DNA of 64,000 nucleotides from Bradyrhizobium japonicum USDA 6 (GTDB lineage Bacteria > Pseudomonadota > Alphaproteobacteria > Rhizobiales > Xanthobacteraceae): contig NC_017249.1 of assembly GCF_000284375.1 (NCBI RefSeq), forward strand, positions 8,983,001-9,047,000. Direction: 5' to 3'. Made by a program: the position numbers and the translations under genes. The notes beneath the pieces are model-generated. The model saw only the letters and a program-made list of their open reading frames with translations. It had not been told where the DNA came from and ran no database searches. Every line of letters starts with the position of its first letter. The stretch's first letter is position 1. Shown here one piece after another: positions 17,316 to 26,150 of this stretch.

Positions 17316-18980
17316 ATGTCGACAATGGCTGTGTCTCAAGCGGGCGCTGGAGGGATGACGAAGGACGAACGGTTCGTCATTCTCGCCTCCTCGCTCGGTA
17401 CCGTCTTCGAGTGGTACGACTTCTACCTCTACGGTTCGCTGGCCGGTATCATCGGAGCGCAGTTCTTCTCGGCCTATCCGCCGGCAACCCGCGACATCTT
17501 TGCGCTGCTGGCCTTCGCCGCGGGCTTCCTCGTCCGTCCGTTCGGCGCCATCGTGTTCGGGCGCGTCGGCGACATCGTCGGCCGCAAATACACCTTCCTC
17601 GTCACCATCCTGATCATGGGTCTGTCGACCTTCATCGTCGGCCTGCTGCCCAATGCGGCGACCATCGGCATCGCGGCCCCGATCATCCTGATCGCGCTGC
17701 GCCTCGCCCAGGGCCTGGCGCTCGGCGGTGAATATGGCGGTGCGGCGACCTATGTCGCGGAGCATGCTCCGAACGGCAAGCGTGGCTACTACACCTCCTT
17801 CATTCAGACGACGGCGACGCTCGGCCTGTTCCTGTCGCTGCTGGTGATCCTGTTCACCCGCACCGCGACCGGCGAAGCCGACTTCGCGGCCTGGGGCTGG
17901 CGCATTCCGTTCCTGGTCTCGGTGCTGCTGCTCGGCATCTCGGTCTGGATCCGTCTCCGCCTCAACGAATCCCCGATCTTCCAGAAGATGAAGGACGAGG
18001 GGAAGAGCTCGAAGGCGCCGCTGACGGAAGCCTTCGGCAACTGGCAGAACGGCAAGCTCGTGCTGCTCGCGCTGCTCGGCGGCGTGATGGGCCAGGGCGT
18101 GGTCTGGTACACCGGCCAGTTCTACGCGCTGTTCTTCCTGCAATCGATCCTGAAGGTCGACGGCTACACCGCCAACCTGCTGATCGCATGGTCGCTGCTG
18201 CTCGGCACCGGCTTCTTCATCGTGTTCGGCGTGCTCTCCGACAAGATCGGCCGCAAGCCGATCATCCTCGGCGGCTGTCTGATCGCGGCGCTGACCTTCT
18301 TCCCGATCTTCAAGATGATCACCACCAACGCCAACCCGGCGCTGGAAAAGGCGATCGAGTCGGTCAAGGTCGACGTGGTGGCGGATCCCGCGGGCTGCGG
18401 CGACCTGTTCAACCCGGTCGGCACCCGCGTCTTCAGTGCGCCCTGCGACACCGCACGCGCCTACCTGTCGGGCGCGTCCGTCAGGTACTCGACCGTGCCC
18501 GGCCCGGCCGGCTCCGGCGTGAAGGTGGTGGTCAACGGCAAGGACGTTGCCTACGCCAACGCCAAGGACGGCAATCCGGCGCTGCTCGCCGCCGTGCAGG
18601 CAGCCGGCTATCCGAAGCCGGGCGATGCGGGCATCGTGAAGATGTCGCATCCGTTCGACATCTTCCGTCCGCAGGTGGCCGCGACCGTCGGGCTGCTGTT
18701 CATCCTGGTGATCTTCGTCACCATGGTGTACGGCCCGATCGCCGCGATGCTGGTCGAACTGTTCCCGACCCGCATCCGCTACACCTCGATGTCGCTGCCC
18801 TACCACATCGGTAACGGCTGGTTCGGCGGCCTGCTGCCCGCGACCGCCTTCGCCATCGTGGCTTCCACAGGCGATATCTATGCGGGTCTCTGGTATCCGG
18901 TCATCTTCGCATCGATTACCGTCGTGATCGGCTTCTTCTTCCTGCCCGAGACCAAGGACGTCGACATCAAGGCGACCTGA
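17316..18980 (+). CDS. MHS-family MFS transporter with an extra periplasmic insert
   Basis: This 554-residue secondary transporter is of the metabolite:proton symporter (MHS) type. Typical motifs are SLGTVFEWYDFYLYG in helix 1, the loop 2-3 motif GRVGDIVGRKYTF, RLAQGLALGGEYGGA in helix 4, and the second-half loop GVLSDKIGRKP. Family members usually have about 430-450 residues and 12 helices. This one has roughly 120 extra residues between helix 9 (ALTFFPIFKMIT) and helix 10 (VGLLFILVIFVTMVYGP). They hold two Cys (GCGDLF and APCDTA) and should face the periplasm. The substrate is probably an organic acid or amino acid. The gene is divergent from a LuxR-type regulator and ends in a strong terminator. 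Confidence 0.92.
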   Translation: MSTMAVSQAGAGGMTKDERFVILASSLGTVFEWYDFYLYGSLAGIIGAQFFSAYPPATRDIFALLAFAAGFLVRPFGAIVFGRVGDIVGRKYTFLVTILIMGLSTFIVGLLPNAATIGIAAPIILIALRLAQGLALGGEYGGAATYVAEHAPNGKRGYYTSFIQTTATLGLFLSLLVILFTRTATGEADFAAWGWRIPFLVSVLLLGISVWIRLRLNESPIFQKMKDEGKSSKAPLTEAFGNWQNGKLVLLALLGGVMGQGVVWYTGQFYALFFLQSILKVDGYTANLLIAWSLLLGTGFFIVFGVLSDKIGRKPIILGGCLIAALTFFPIFKMITTNANPALEKAIESVKVDVVADPAGCGDLFNPVGTRVFSAPCDTARAYLSGASVRYSTVPGPAGSGVKVVVNGKDVAYANAKDGNPALLAAVQAAGYPKPGDAGIVKMSHPFDIFRPQVAATVGLLFILVIFVTMVYGPIAAMLVELFPTRIRYTSMSLPYHIGNGWFGGLLPATAFAIVASTGDIYAGLWYPVIFASITVVIGFFFLPETKDVDIKAT

Positions 18981-19005
18981 TCGACAGCACCGATCGACAA
19001 TACGA

Positions 19006-19039
19006 ACCGGCCGCGGTCTCCGCGGCCGGTTTTGTTTTG
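19006..19039 (+). terminator. Rho-independent terminator of the MHS transporter gene
   Basis: ACCGGCCGCGG (19006-19016), loop TCT and CCGCGGCCGGT (19020-19030) form a perfect 11-bp GC-rich stem. TTTTGTTTT follows at once. It begins 26 bp after the transporter stop codon. Confidence 0.9.
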
Positions 19040-19043
19040 GGGC

Positions 19044-19517
19044 CTAATGATTGCTGCCGATGAATTGCAGCACCACTTCGCGCCGGTGCGGGCGGGCGCG
19101 ATGCTCGATCAGGTAGATTGCCTGCCAGGTGCCGAGCGCGAGCTTGCCGTTCAGGACCGGGACCTGAAGCGAAGTCTGCGTCAGCATGGTCTTGACGTGC
19201 GCCGGCATGTCGTCCGGTCCCTCGGTGTCATGCGTCCAGCCGGCGTTCTCAGGCGCGAGCCGCGACAGTGCCGTGGAGAGATCGACGAGCACGGACGGAT
19301 CGGCGTTCTCCTGGATCGTCAGCGAGGCCGAGGTGTGCCGGATGAACAGCGTCAGCGCGCCATCGCGCGCCTGAACCTCATTGATGAACTTCGCGGTTTC
19401 GCTGGTGAGATCGGTGAAGCCGCGGCCGGGCGTCTGCACGGTCAGCAGTGACGATGCGACGGTGGTGGCTTGCACCGACGATGGCGCCGAGCGCGTGACG
19501 GATTTGCCTGATGTCAT
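19044..19517 (-). CDS. YjbQ/UPF0047 family protein
   Basis: This 157-residue protein has the UPF0047 signature: GRGFTDLTSETAKFINE near the start, LFIRHTSASLTIQENADPSV in the middle, LGTWQAIYLIEHRARPHRREVVLQFIG at the end. Family members bind metal through conserved His/Glu residues. E. coli YjbQ shows weak thiamin-phosphate synthase activity, but its physiological role is open. The start ATG 19517 gives MTSGKSVTRS; the open frame upstream overlaps a dispersed repeat and is unlikely to be coding. It converges with the MHS transporter gene. Confidence 0.9.
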   Translation of the reverse strand: MTSGKSVTRSAPSSVQATTVASSLLTVQTPGRGFTDLTSETAKFINEVQARDGALTLFIRHTSASLTIQENADPSVLVDLSTALSRLAPENAGWTHDTEGPDDMPAHVKTMLTQTSLQVPVLNGKLALGTWQAIYLIEHRARPHRREVVLQFIGSNH

Positions 19518-19540
19518 AAGAGGTCTCGATTGATCGAACA

Positions 19541-19648
19541 CTGCCGTCGGGTGGGCAAAGGCGCGTTGCGACGCGCCCACGTCTTCTTACGTCACGGTGG
19601 AAACATGGTGGGCACGGCGTAGGAACGCCTTTGCCCACCCTACGGCAG
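19541..19648. repeat. Long inverted repeat upstream of the YjbQ gene
   Basis: CTGCCGTCGGGTGGGCAAAGG at 19541 and its near-perfect reverse complement at 19626-19648 form 23-bp arms with about one mismatch. They are separated by about 62 bp that include further self-complementary GTGGGCACGGCG/GCGTTGCGACGCGCCCAC segments. The element looks like a dispersed bradyrhizobial palindromic unit and fills nearly the whole gap between two minus-strand genes. Confidence 0.65.
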
Positions 19649-19677
19649 CTCAACGCATGGATAGCGCGAACGGGTCC

Positions 19678-20196
19678 TCAAATCTTCCCCGAGACATCCT
19701 TCTGCACGCGGTTGGCCATGTCGATCAGCCGGCGCCAGGCCTTTTCAAGGAACGACATCACCCGATCGACATCCTGGTCGCTCGGCAGCGGAATCTCAAT
19801 CTTGCGGTCCCCCTCGGCGACCTTTGGCTCCTTCTTGAGCGGATCGGATTTCGGCAGCGCCTCGTCGATCTTGCCGGACACGGTCGGCCCCGCCGCGATC
19901 TGCCCCTTCAGCTTCTCGACCTCGGCCTGGAGCCGGCCGATCTCGGCGTCGAGCGCAGTGCGTTCGTCGGGCACCGCGTAACAGGCCCAGCCGGCGCCGT
20001 TCCTGCTGCAGGTCGATACCGTGCCGGTGCGCGTGTCGAGCCGCAGCACGCCTTCGGGGATGGGCGTCATGCTGTAGCGGCCGTTTTCGCTGTCGGGCGC
20101 GGACTGTGCGGCAACCAGGCCGCCGCCGATGGTCATCACCGCAGCGAATACCGCCGCCGCAAGCCAAGATGCTGTGGATGAATTTGATGGTCTCAT
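19678..20196 (-). CDS. Secreted hypothetical protein with coiled coil
   Basis: This 172-residue protein is not recognised by name. ATG 20196 has GGAGAG 6 bp upstream and gives MRPSNSSTASWLAAAVFAAV; ATG 20211 is an alternative. A signal peptide or anchor covers about 1-31 (ends LVAAQSA). Then comes a short domain with two Cys (VSTCSRNGAGWACYAVPDE), a coiled coil (ERTALDAEIGRLQAEVEKLKG), a charged linker, and a C-terminal amphipathic helix (DQDVDRVMSFLEKAWRRLIDM). It is probably periplasmic and oligomeric. Neighbouring genes give no clue to function. Confidence 0.8.
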   Translation of the reverse strand: MRPSNSSTASWLAAAVFAAVMTIGGGLVAAQSAPDSENGRYSMTPIPEGVLRLDTRTGTVSTCSRNGAGWACYAVPDERTALDAEIGRLQAEVEKLKGQIAAGPTVSGKIDEALPKSDPLKKEPKVAEGDRKIEIPLPSDQDVDRVMSFLEKAWRRLIDMANRVQKDVSGKI

Positions 20197-20555
20197 CGCG
20201 CTCTCCGCCATGGCGCTTCTGCGGCTTCTCTTCAATTCTACACCCCGGCAAGGCAATCCGCCGCCCAAAACGCGCCACCGATATCAACGATCGCAGCAAT
20301 CCCTTTGATCCCGCCGGCAGGACGAAATGGTGGTCGCATTCGCCGATCATGAAGAGAGCTGCTGCGGTGCGGCGTCACGCTGTGTGCAGTGTTGCCGCGC
20401 GCGCCAATATCATCAAGTAAATCAGATAGATAATAGAACGCGACGCAATCGTGACTTGGCTTGACTTGATTATGGGCCATCAGTATGGTCCGCGCGGCTT
20501 TTGAGGGTGGCGGGCGTAATTTCCATTCAGCCGCGGCGTTTCGGGTCTTCGTTGC
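20197..20555. other. 359-bp divergent intergenic region before atpI
   Basis: No gene is supported here. It separates the minus-strand secreted protein from the atp operon. Its right half is AT-richer and holds the candidate atpI promoter at 20461-20489. The left half has only random short open frames without ribosome-binding sites. Confidence 0.5.
20461..20489 (+). promoter_or_regulatory. Candidate sigma-70 promoter of the atp (Fo) operon
   Basis: TTGACT (20461-20466), a 17-bp spacer and TATGGT (20484-20489) match housekeeping promoter spacing and consensus well. They lie 67 bp upstream of the atpI start codon. No other promoter-like sequence is obvious in the region. Confidence 0.55.
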
Positions 20556-20930
20556 ATGACACAGGGCACGGGACACGGCGAGAATGGGGATCGCGATAAA
20601 TCGTCCGAGGAAGCTGCGCTTTCCGAACGGCTCGGGAATCTTGATCAGCGGTTGTCCGAATTCCGGGACCGACGAACCAAGACCGAGCAACCCGCAGGTA
20701 ACGGTGAAGACAGAGCGGCCAGAGCTTCGGCGATGGCGCTTGGTTTCCGGTTATCCTCCGAGTTGGTCGCCGGTGTCGCTGTCGGAGCGGGGATTGGCTG
20801 GGGTTTCGACCGCTTGCTGTCGACGTCGCCTTTCGGATTTATCGTGTTCCTGCTGCTGGGCTTCGTGGCCGGCGTGGTGAATGTGGTGAGAACGGCAGGC
20901 GCGGGTCAAAACAGGCGCGGTGGTTCTTAA
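20556..20930 (+). CDS. atpI: ATP synthase accessory protein AtpI
   Basis: This 124-residue protein has a charged N-terminal region (1-55) and two membrane helices (about 68-85 and 92-112). LGFRLSSELVAGVAVGAGIGWGFDRLL is the AtpI/AtpQ-type signature. AtpI assists assembly of the c-ring of ATP synthase and magnesium handling and is not part of the final enzyme. It is the first gene of the Fo operon, 112 bp before atpB. The F1 genes are not in this window; in alphaproteobacteria they normally form a separate operon. Confidence 0.9.
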   Translation: MTQGTGHGENGDRDKSSEEAALSERLGNLDQRLSEFRDRRTKTEQPAGNGEDRAARASAMALGFRLSSELVAGVAVGAGIGWGFDRLLSTSPFGFIVFLLLGFVAGVVNVVRTAGAGQNRRGGS

Positions 20931-21042
20931 GCGGTCCGCACCAACAGAGGAATGATCGTGCCGGCCATGCCGGTACGGGCCGGCCCGGCCGGCAGACCGA
21001 GACCCGCCGGCATTGCCCGGCAGACCAAGAGATGCCGCGCTG

Positions 21043-21792
21043 ATGAAAATCGACCCGATCCACCAGTTCAACATCGAGCCTCTCTTCACGATCGGCCATA
21101 TCGGCAGTCACACGATCGCCTTCACCAATTCATCGCTCTACATGCTGGTGGCGGTCGCGATCATCTCGATCCTGATGCTCGCCAGCGGCACGCAGCTGGT
21201 TCCCGGGCGCCTCCAGTCGGTCGCCGAAATCTCCTACGAGTTCGTGGCGTCGACCATCCGCTCGACCGCCGGCGCGGAAGGCATGAAGTTCTTCCCGCTG
21301 ATCTTCTCGCTGTTCATGTTCATCTGCGTTTCGAACCTGGTCGGCATCATCCCCTACACCTTCACGATCTCGAGCCATCTGATCGTGACGGCGGCGCTCG
21401 CGCTCCTGGTCTTCTTCACCGTGCTGATCTACGGCGTCGCCAAGAACGGCCTGAAATTCTTCTCGATCTTCGTGCCCCATGGCGTCCCCGGCTACATCCT
21501 GCCGCTGGTGATGTTCATCGAGATCCTGTCGTTCTTCCTGCGGCCAGTCTCCCACAGCGTCCGTCTGTTCGCCAACATGCTGGCCGGCCACATCGCGCTG
21601 AAGGTGTTCGCGGGCTTCGTCGCCATGCTCGGCTTCTCGCTCGGCGCCCTCGGCTGGGTCGGCGGCGTGCTGCCGCTGGCGCTCACGGTCGCACTGTACG
21701 CCCTCGAGATCCTGGTCGCGTTCCTGCAAGCCTATGTGTTTGCGATCCTGACCTGCATCTACCTCAACGACGCCATTCATCCGGGACACTGA
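21043..21792 (+). CDS. atpB: ATP synthase Fo subunit a
   Basis: This 249-residue integral membrane protein forms the proton half-channels next to the c-ring. It starts [15 protein letters not shown] at ATG 21043 and has 5-6 helices. The essential Arg is in helix 4 in the segment [17 protein letters not shown], and the last helix contains [26 protein letters not shown]. All features fit a complete subunit a. It is 53 bp upstream of atpE in the same operon. Confidence 0.97.
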   Translation: MKIDPIHQFNIEPLFTIGHIGSHTIAFTNSSLYMLVAVAIISILMLASGTQLVPGRLQSVAEISYEFVASTIRSTAGAEGMKFFPLIFSLFMFICVSNLVGIIPYTFTISSHLIVTAALALLVFFTVLIYGVAKNGLKFFSIFVPHGVPGYILPLVMFIEILSFFLRPVSHSVRLFANMLAGHIALKVFAGFVAMLGFSLGALGWVGGVLPLALTVALYALEILVAFLQAYVFAILTCIYLNDAIHPGH

Positions 21793-21845
21793 GCGGTCCG
21801 GGGAATTTCCACCCAAAACCCAATCTTTCTTCCAAGGAGTCTAAA

Positions 21846-22076
21846 ATGGATCCGGCAGCAGCAAAACTTATCGGCGCGGGCATCGCGTGCATCGGCATGG
21901 GCGGCGCGGGCGTCGGCGTGGGCGTGATCTTCGGCAACTACCTCGCCGCCGCCGTTCGCAACCCCTCGGCCGCTCAGGGCCAGTTCGGCAACCTGATCTT
22001 CGGCTTCGCCGTGACCGAAGCGCTCGGCATTTTCTCGCTGCTGATCGCGCTGCTGCTGCTGTTCGTTCCGCTCTGA
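21846..22076 (+). CDS. atpE: ATP synthase Fo subunit c
   Basis: This 76-residue hairpin of two helices forms the rotor ring. The first helix is Gly-rich ([17 protein letters not shown]), the polar loop has the conserved VRNPSA segment, and the second helix carries the proton-binding Glu in [12 protein letters not shown]. The ribosome-binding site AAGGAG lies 8 bp upstream of ATG 21846. Confidence 0.97.
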   Translation: MDPAAAKLIGAGIACIGMGGAGVGVGVIFGNYLAAAVRNPSAAQGQFGNLIFGFAVTEALGIFSLLIALLLLFVPL

Positions 22077-22142
22077 GGACGACGTTTTTCGCGCCGTTCC
22101 ATTCCATTGGGACGGCGCGTGTGACTGCAACAGGAGAACTCC

Positions 22143-22709
22143 GTGGCTGAAAGTCATGGCGGCGCAAAAGGTCCGGCGGCGGGCGCTCACACCGAGGCTG
22201 ACGGTGGTCACCACGGTGGCGGTTTTCCGCCGTTCGAGAGCAGCAACTACGCTTCACAGCTGGTGTCGCTCGCGATCTTCTTCGTCCTGCTTTACGTGAT
22301 CGTGTCCAAGCTCGCTCTGCCGCGCGTCGGCGGTGCGATCGAGGCGCGTCAGAACAAGATCGAGGGTGACCTCGCCGAAGCGCAGAAGCTGAAGGACCAG
22401 TCCGACGCGGCGCTGAAGGCCTATGAAACCGAGCTCGCTTCGGCGCGCGCGCGGGCACAGGCGATCGGCAACGAATCCCGCGACAAGGCGAATGCGCAGG
22501 CGGAAGCCGAGCGCAAGGCGCTGGAAGAACAATTGGCGGCCAAGCTCGCCGGGGCGGAGAAGACCATCGCCTCGACCCGCGCCACCGCCATGAGCAACGT
22601 CCGCGGTATCGCGGCCGATGCGGCAGGCCAGATCGTGCAGCAGCTCGCCGGCGTCGCTCCTGACGCCGCGTCGGTCAATGCCGCGGTCGATGCGTCCTTG
22701 AAGGGTTAG
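22143..22709 (+). CDS. ATP synthase Fo subunit b' (AtpG/AtpF2)
   Basis: This 188-residue protein starts at GTG 22143 with AGGAGA 6 bp upstream. A His/Gly-rich N-terminus of about 35 residues precedes one membrane helix (about 38-58: [21 protein letters not shown]). A long charged helix follows, forming the peripheral stalk with subunit b. Alphaproteobacteria typically have divergent b and b' copies in tandem, as here. It is followed by atpF after 5 bp. Confidence 0.94.
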   Translation: MAESHGGAKGPAAGAHTEADGGHHGGGFPPFESSNYASQLVSLAIFFVLLYVIVSKLALPRVGGAIEARQNKIEGDLAEAQKLKDQSDAALKAYETELASARARAQAIGNESRDKANAQAEAERKALEEQLAAKLAGAEKTIASTRATAMSNVRGIAADAAGQIVQQLAGVAPDAASVNAAVDASLKG

Positions 22710-22714
22710 TCGAT

Positions 22715-23200
22715 ATGTTCTTCGATCCTGAAACCTGGGTCGCCATCGCCTTCGTGATCCTGATGGTCGTGTTCGGCTATCTCGGCGTGTTCAAGTCGGC
22801 GATGACCGCTCTGGATCATCGCGCGGCCCGTATCAAGGCCGAGCTCGACGACGCGACACGCCTCAAGCAGGAAGCTGCCAAGGTGCTGGCCGACTACAAG
22901 GCGCGCAGTGCCACGGCCGAGCGCGAGGCTGCCGACATCATCGCCAACGCCAAGTCCGAAGCCGAGCGCATCGCGACCGAAGCCAAGGCGAAGATGGAAG
23001 ACTTCGTCGCCCGCCGCACCAAGACCGCGGAGAGCAAGATCGCGCTCGCCGAGGCCCAGGCGCTGGCCGATGTCCGCGCCGCAGCCGCGGAAGCCGCCGT
23101 CCAGGCCGCCTCCACGATCCTGTCGCAGTCGGTCAAGGGCCAGATCGCCGACGACCTGCTCGCCAAGGGCATCAACGAGGTTCGGCAGAAGCTGAACTGA
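22715..23200 (+). CDS. atpF: ATP synthase Fo subunit b
   Basis: This 161-residue protein has one N-terminal helix (about 6-26: [19 protein letters not shown]) and a long Ala/Lys/Glu-rich coiled helix for the peripheral stalk that links subunit a to F1. It is the last gene of the Fo operon and is followed 20 bp later by a perfect terminator. The start ATG 22715 sits 5 bp after the atpF' stop. Confidence 0.95.
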   Translation: MFFDPETWVAIAFVILMVVFGYLGVFKSAMTALDHRAARIKAELDDATRLKQEAAKVLADYKARSATAEREAADIIANAKSEAERIATEAKAKMEDFVARRTKTAESKIALAEAQALADVRAAAAEAAVQAASTILSQSVKGQIADDLLAKGINEVRQKLN

Positions 23201-23220
23201 GGGTTTTGCCTTCACCAGTC

Positions 23221-23251
23221 AAAAAGCCGGCGCGTGAGCGCCGGCTTTTTT
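23221..23251 (+). terminator. Rho-independent terminator of the atp operon
   Basis: AAAAAGCCGGCGC, loop GTGA and GCGCCGGCTTTTT form a perfect 13-bp stem (23221-23233 with 23238-23250), followed by T. The symmetric A/T ends would let it work on both strands. Confidence 0.93.
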
Positions 23252-23284
23252 GTTTGACGGTGTCTGTAGCCAGAAATTGGATGT

Positions 23285-23460
23285 CATCACCCGCGAAAGC
23301 GGGTGATCCAGTATTCCAGAGACAGCAATCGCATACGGAGAAGCCGCGGCGTACTGGATGCCCCGCCTGCCGCCTTCGCTAAATCTTCGGCGGCCCTGCA
23401 CTGTCAGTCCCGGCGAAGCCTTGGCGTAGCCGGGTCGCGGGGCATGACAGCGGAGCCCGA
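23285..23460. repeat. Dispersed palindromic repeat, copy 1 (CCAGTA type)
   Basis: This block contains CCCGCGAAAGCGGG, then GATCCAGTATTCCAGAG, GCGGCGTACTGGATGCCCC, a TGCCGCCTTCGCTAAATCTTC stretch and GGCGTAGCC, ending CGGGGCATGAC. Closely related strings recur at 44300-44480 and 46388-46562 in other orders. All three copies lie between genes. Confidence 0.7.
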
Positions 23461-23463
23461 AGC

Positions 23464-24114
23464 CTACTTCTTCTTCCTTGCCTTCGGCTCGGGCGAGAGC
23501 GCCTGCGGGTCGAAGCCGACATAGAAGATGTAGGAATCGGCGACCTTGGCCGAAGGCATCGGATAGACCAGATCCTCGGCGACGAAGGTGAAGGGCACGC
23601 TGCCGCCCTCCGACATCTCGACCGTGGTCCGGTAGGCCTTCGAGGCGATCACCTTCTCACCGACGCCGCCCTGCACCACGGCGATGCGCAAGGGCACCTC
23701 GACGGTCGCGGGCGCACCGGCGGGACCTGCGATCACCCGCCCCTGGATGCCGATGCGGGCCGTGATGCCCTCGGCACTGCGGGCGCATTCGCGCGCCATC
23801 TTGGTGATCGTGGCCTGGAAGCGGATCTCATTGCCGACGGCCGGCTTGCCGGCGGCGCCGACCGCGTAGGTCGAGGCCCCGGCGCGCACCGTGACCTGCG
23901 GGCAATCGACCTCGTCCTCGGCCGGCTGGCCGGGCGCAGGCGGCGGCTTGGGCTGGGCCGCCTCGTCGGACTTGCCGCCGAACAGGCTCTTGAAGCGGTC
24001 GGTGAGCGACTGGGCCGCCACCGGCGAGACCGAGGCGAGCGCGACCGACAGCGCCAGCGCGATCCCCGTCCCCCGCCGCAACGCATTCCGCGATGACCGA
24101 AGCTCCCTCACCAT
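23464..24114 (-). CDS. Secreted hypothetical protein
   Basis: This 216-residue protein starts at ATG 24114. It has a Sec signal peptide (about 1-35, ending ASVSPVAAQS) and a short linker rich in Pro (PKPPPAPGQPAEDE). The mature beta-rich domain has two Cys (EVDCPQVTVR and AREC). The pattern is a strand-rich immunoglobulin-like periplasmic protein; no family name is certain. It ends in a KARKKK tail. It converges with the atp operon across a dispersed repeat and is 119 bp downstream of the GNAT gene, so it is probably transcribed separately. Confidence 0.8.
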   Translation of the reverse strand: MVRELRSSRNALRRGTGIALALSVALASVSPVAAQSLTDRFKSLFGGKSDEAAQPKPPPAPGQPAEDEVDCPQVTVRAGASTYAVGAAGKPAVGNEIRFQATITKMARECARSAEGITARIGIQGRVIAGPAGAPATVEVPLRIAVVQGGVGEKVIASKAYRTTVEMSEGGSVPFTFVAEDLVYPMPSAKVADSYIFYVGFDPQALSPEPKARKKK

Positions 24115-24233
24115 CAACGCCGATACTCCATGACAATTCTCCGGCCGATCGCCGGCCCGGCCAGCGGTTTATATCGTCAAAATCGGCGAACCCAAGGCGA
24201 CGCGACGAGACTTTGGTTACATGAATGGAGGGG

Positions 24234-24821
24234 TCAGCCGCGGAAATCCTCGTGCAGCAGGCCGAACAGCAGGTGGTCCTGCCAGACCCCGTTGATGCAG
24301 AGATAGCGGCGCGCCAGGCCCTCGCGGGAGAAGCCGCACTTCTCCAGCACCCGGATCGACGGCGCATTGGTGGGAATGCAGGCGGCCTCGACCCGGTGCA
24401 GATTGAGCTCGCCGAACAGCGTCGGCAGCAGCACCCGGAGCGCCGCCGTCATGTAGCCGCGATGGGCATGAGGCTTGCCGACCCAGTAGCCGATGGTGCC
24501 GGCCTGGACGATGCCGCGGCGGACATTGGCGAGCGTGATGCCGCCGACCATGGCGCCGTCGAGCTCACGGAAAATCAGGAAGGGATAGGAGCGGTCCGCG
24601 GCGATGTCCTCGGAATAGCGCCGCAGGCGGCGGCGGAAGCCGGACCGGGTCAGGTCGTCCGACGGCCAGATCGGCTCCCAGGGCGTGAGATAGTCGCGGC
24701 TGGACTCGCGCAAATGCGCCCACTGTATGAAGTCCGACATCTGCGGCGCGCGCAGCAACAGGCCGTTGCCGCGCGGCGCGAGGGCGGCGGGTCCACTGGA
24801 CGGCAGGCGAAACAGGGCCAT
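24234..24821 (-). CDS. GNAT family N-acetyltransferase (RimJ/RimL-like)
   Basis: This 195-residue protein has the RimJ-type GNAT fold. LLLRAPQMSDFIQWAHLRESSRDYLTPWEP is the N-terminal pattern, GTIGYWVGKPHAHRGYMTAALRVLL contains the acetyl-CoA loop, and LHRVEAACIPTNAPSIRVLEKCGFSREGLARRYLCINGVWQDHLLFGLL is the classic C-terminal half. It probably acetylates a protein N-terminus (ribosomal protein or other). It is the third gene of thrC-M16-GNAT, 39 bp after the peptidase. Confidence 0.92.
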   Translation of the reverse strand: MALFRLPSSGPAALAPRGNGLLLRAPQMSDFIQWAHLRESSRDYLTPWEPIWPSDDLTRSGFRRRLRRYSEDIAADRSYPFLIFRELDGAMVGGITLANVRRGIVQAGTIGYWVGKPHAHRGYMTAALRVLLPTLFGELNLHRVEAACIPTNAPSIRVLEKCGFSREGLARRYLCINGVWQDHLLFGLLHEDFRG

Positions 24822-24860
24822 GGTGATGCTTCCCGGGGCAGATCAGCCCGTGCGCCGCTC

Positions 24861-26150
24861 CTAATGCAGCCGCGCCTTGGCACGTGCCCGGGTCAATCCT
24901 TCCGCAAAAGACACCGCCGTGTCCAGACCCCTGCCACTGCCTAATGCGACAACTGCAGGGCGGCTCCGCGAAAGCAGCGCACGCGCGGCATCCCGGGTCG
25001 ATTCGACGCTGACGGCGTCGATCCGGGCCACCAGTTCCTCGACCGTCTGCGGCCGGCCGTAGGCCAGCACATGCCGGGCCAGCTGCTCGGCGCGGGACGA
25101 GCAGCTCTCCAGCGCCATCAAGAGGCCCGCCTTCATCTGCGCCTTGGCCCGCGCGATCTCGGCCTCGGTCAGCGTCTCCACCGAATCATTCATGATGTCG
25201 ACCACGACCTCCATCATCTCCGGCGCGTCGGCCGGATCGGTGCCGGTGTAGAGGCCGAAGAAGCCCGTGTCGGTATAGGGCGCGTGGAACGAGTAGATGG
25301 AGTAGCAGAGGCCGCGCTTCTCGCGCACCTCCTGGAACAGCCGTGACGACATCCCGCCGCCGAGGACGTTGGTGAAGACCTGTAGCGAGAACAACGACAG
25401 ATCGCTCTGCGGCACGCCTTCCAGCGCCAGCGTCAGATGCGCCTGCTCGAGTTCGCGATGCACCACCTTGGCGCCGCCCTTGCCGAACTGGGCGGCTTGC
25501 GGCTTCGGACCCGGCGTCCCTTCGAAACTCGCAAAGCGCTTCTCGACCTCGGCGACGACCTGCTTGTGATTGACCGCACCGGCTGCCGCCACCACCATGT
25601 CGGGGCCGCGATAATGCGTCGACAGATAACCGCGCAGCATGTCGCGGGTGAAGGCGCGCAAGGTCTTGGCGGTGCCGAGCAGCGAGCGGCCCATCGGCTG
25701 GTCGGGATAGCAGAGCTCGTTGAGATGCTCGAACACGACGTCGTCGGGCGTGTCCTGCGCGGCACCGATCTCCTGCACGATGACGTTCTTCTCGCGCTCG
25801 AGCTCGTCGGGCTCGAAAGCGGGATTGGCGAGGATGTCGGCGAGCACGTCGAGCGCGAGCGGCACGTCGGCCTTCAGCACCCGCGCATAATAGGACGTGG
25901 TCTCGGTCGAGGTGCCGGCATTGAGGTCGCCGCCGACCGCCTCGATCTCCTCGACGATCTCGCGCGAGGAGCGCTTGGTCGTACCCTTGAACGCCATGTG
26001 CTCAAGCAGATGCGAGATGCCGTGCTCGTTCGGCTTCTCGTCACGACCGCCGACACCGGCCCAGACGCCGAGCGCCGCGGTCTCGAGATGGGGCATCTCG
26101 TCGGTGACGACGGTCAGGCCGGAGGCAAGCTTGGACATCTCGACACTCAT
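24861..26150 (-). CDS. M16 family zinc peptidase (mitochondrial-processing-peptidase-like)
   Basis: This 429-residue protein carries the inverted zinc motif H47-L-L-E50-H51 in ISHLLEHMAFKGT with downstream Glu in REKNVIVQEIGAAQDTPDD. The middle Gly-rich loop is LGGGMSSRLFQEVREKRGLCYSIYSFHAPY, as in the active beta-MPP type. M16 enzymes of alphaproteobacteria are relatives of the mitochondrial processing peptidase. Their bacterial substrates are largely unknown. It overlaps the thrC stop by ATGA (26147-26150), so it is translationally coupled to threonine synthase. This thrC-M16 pairing is common in alphaproteobacteria. Confidence 0.95.
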   Translation of the reverse strand: MSVEMSKLASGLTVVTDEMPHLETAALGVWAGVGGRDEKPNEHGISHLLEHMAFKGTTKRSSREIVEEIEAVGGDLNAGTSTETTSYYARVLKADVPLALDVLADILANPAFEPDELEREKNVIVQEIGAAQDTPDDVVFEHLNELCYPDQPMGRSLLGTAKTLRAFTRDMLRGYLSTHYRGPDMVVAAAGAVNHKQVVAEVEKRFASFEGTPGPKPQAAQFGKGGAKVVHRELEQAHLTLALEGVPQSDLSLFSLQVFTNVLGGGMSSRLFQEVREKRGLCYSIYSFHAPYTDTGFFGLYTGTDPADAPEMMEVVVDIMNDSVETLTEAEIARAKAQMKAGLLMALESCSSRAEQLARHVLAYGRPQTVEELVARIDAVSVESTRDAARALLSRSRPAVVALGSGRGLDTAVSFAEGLTRARAKARLH

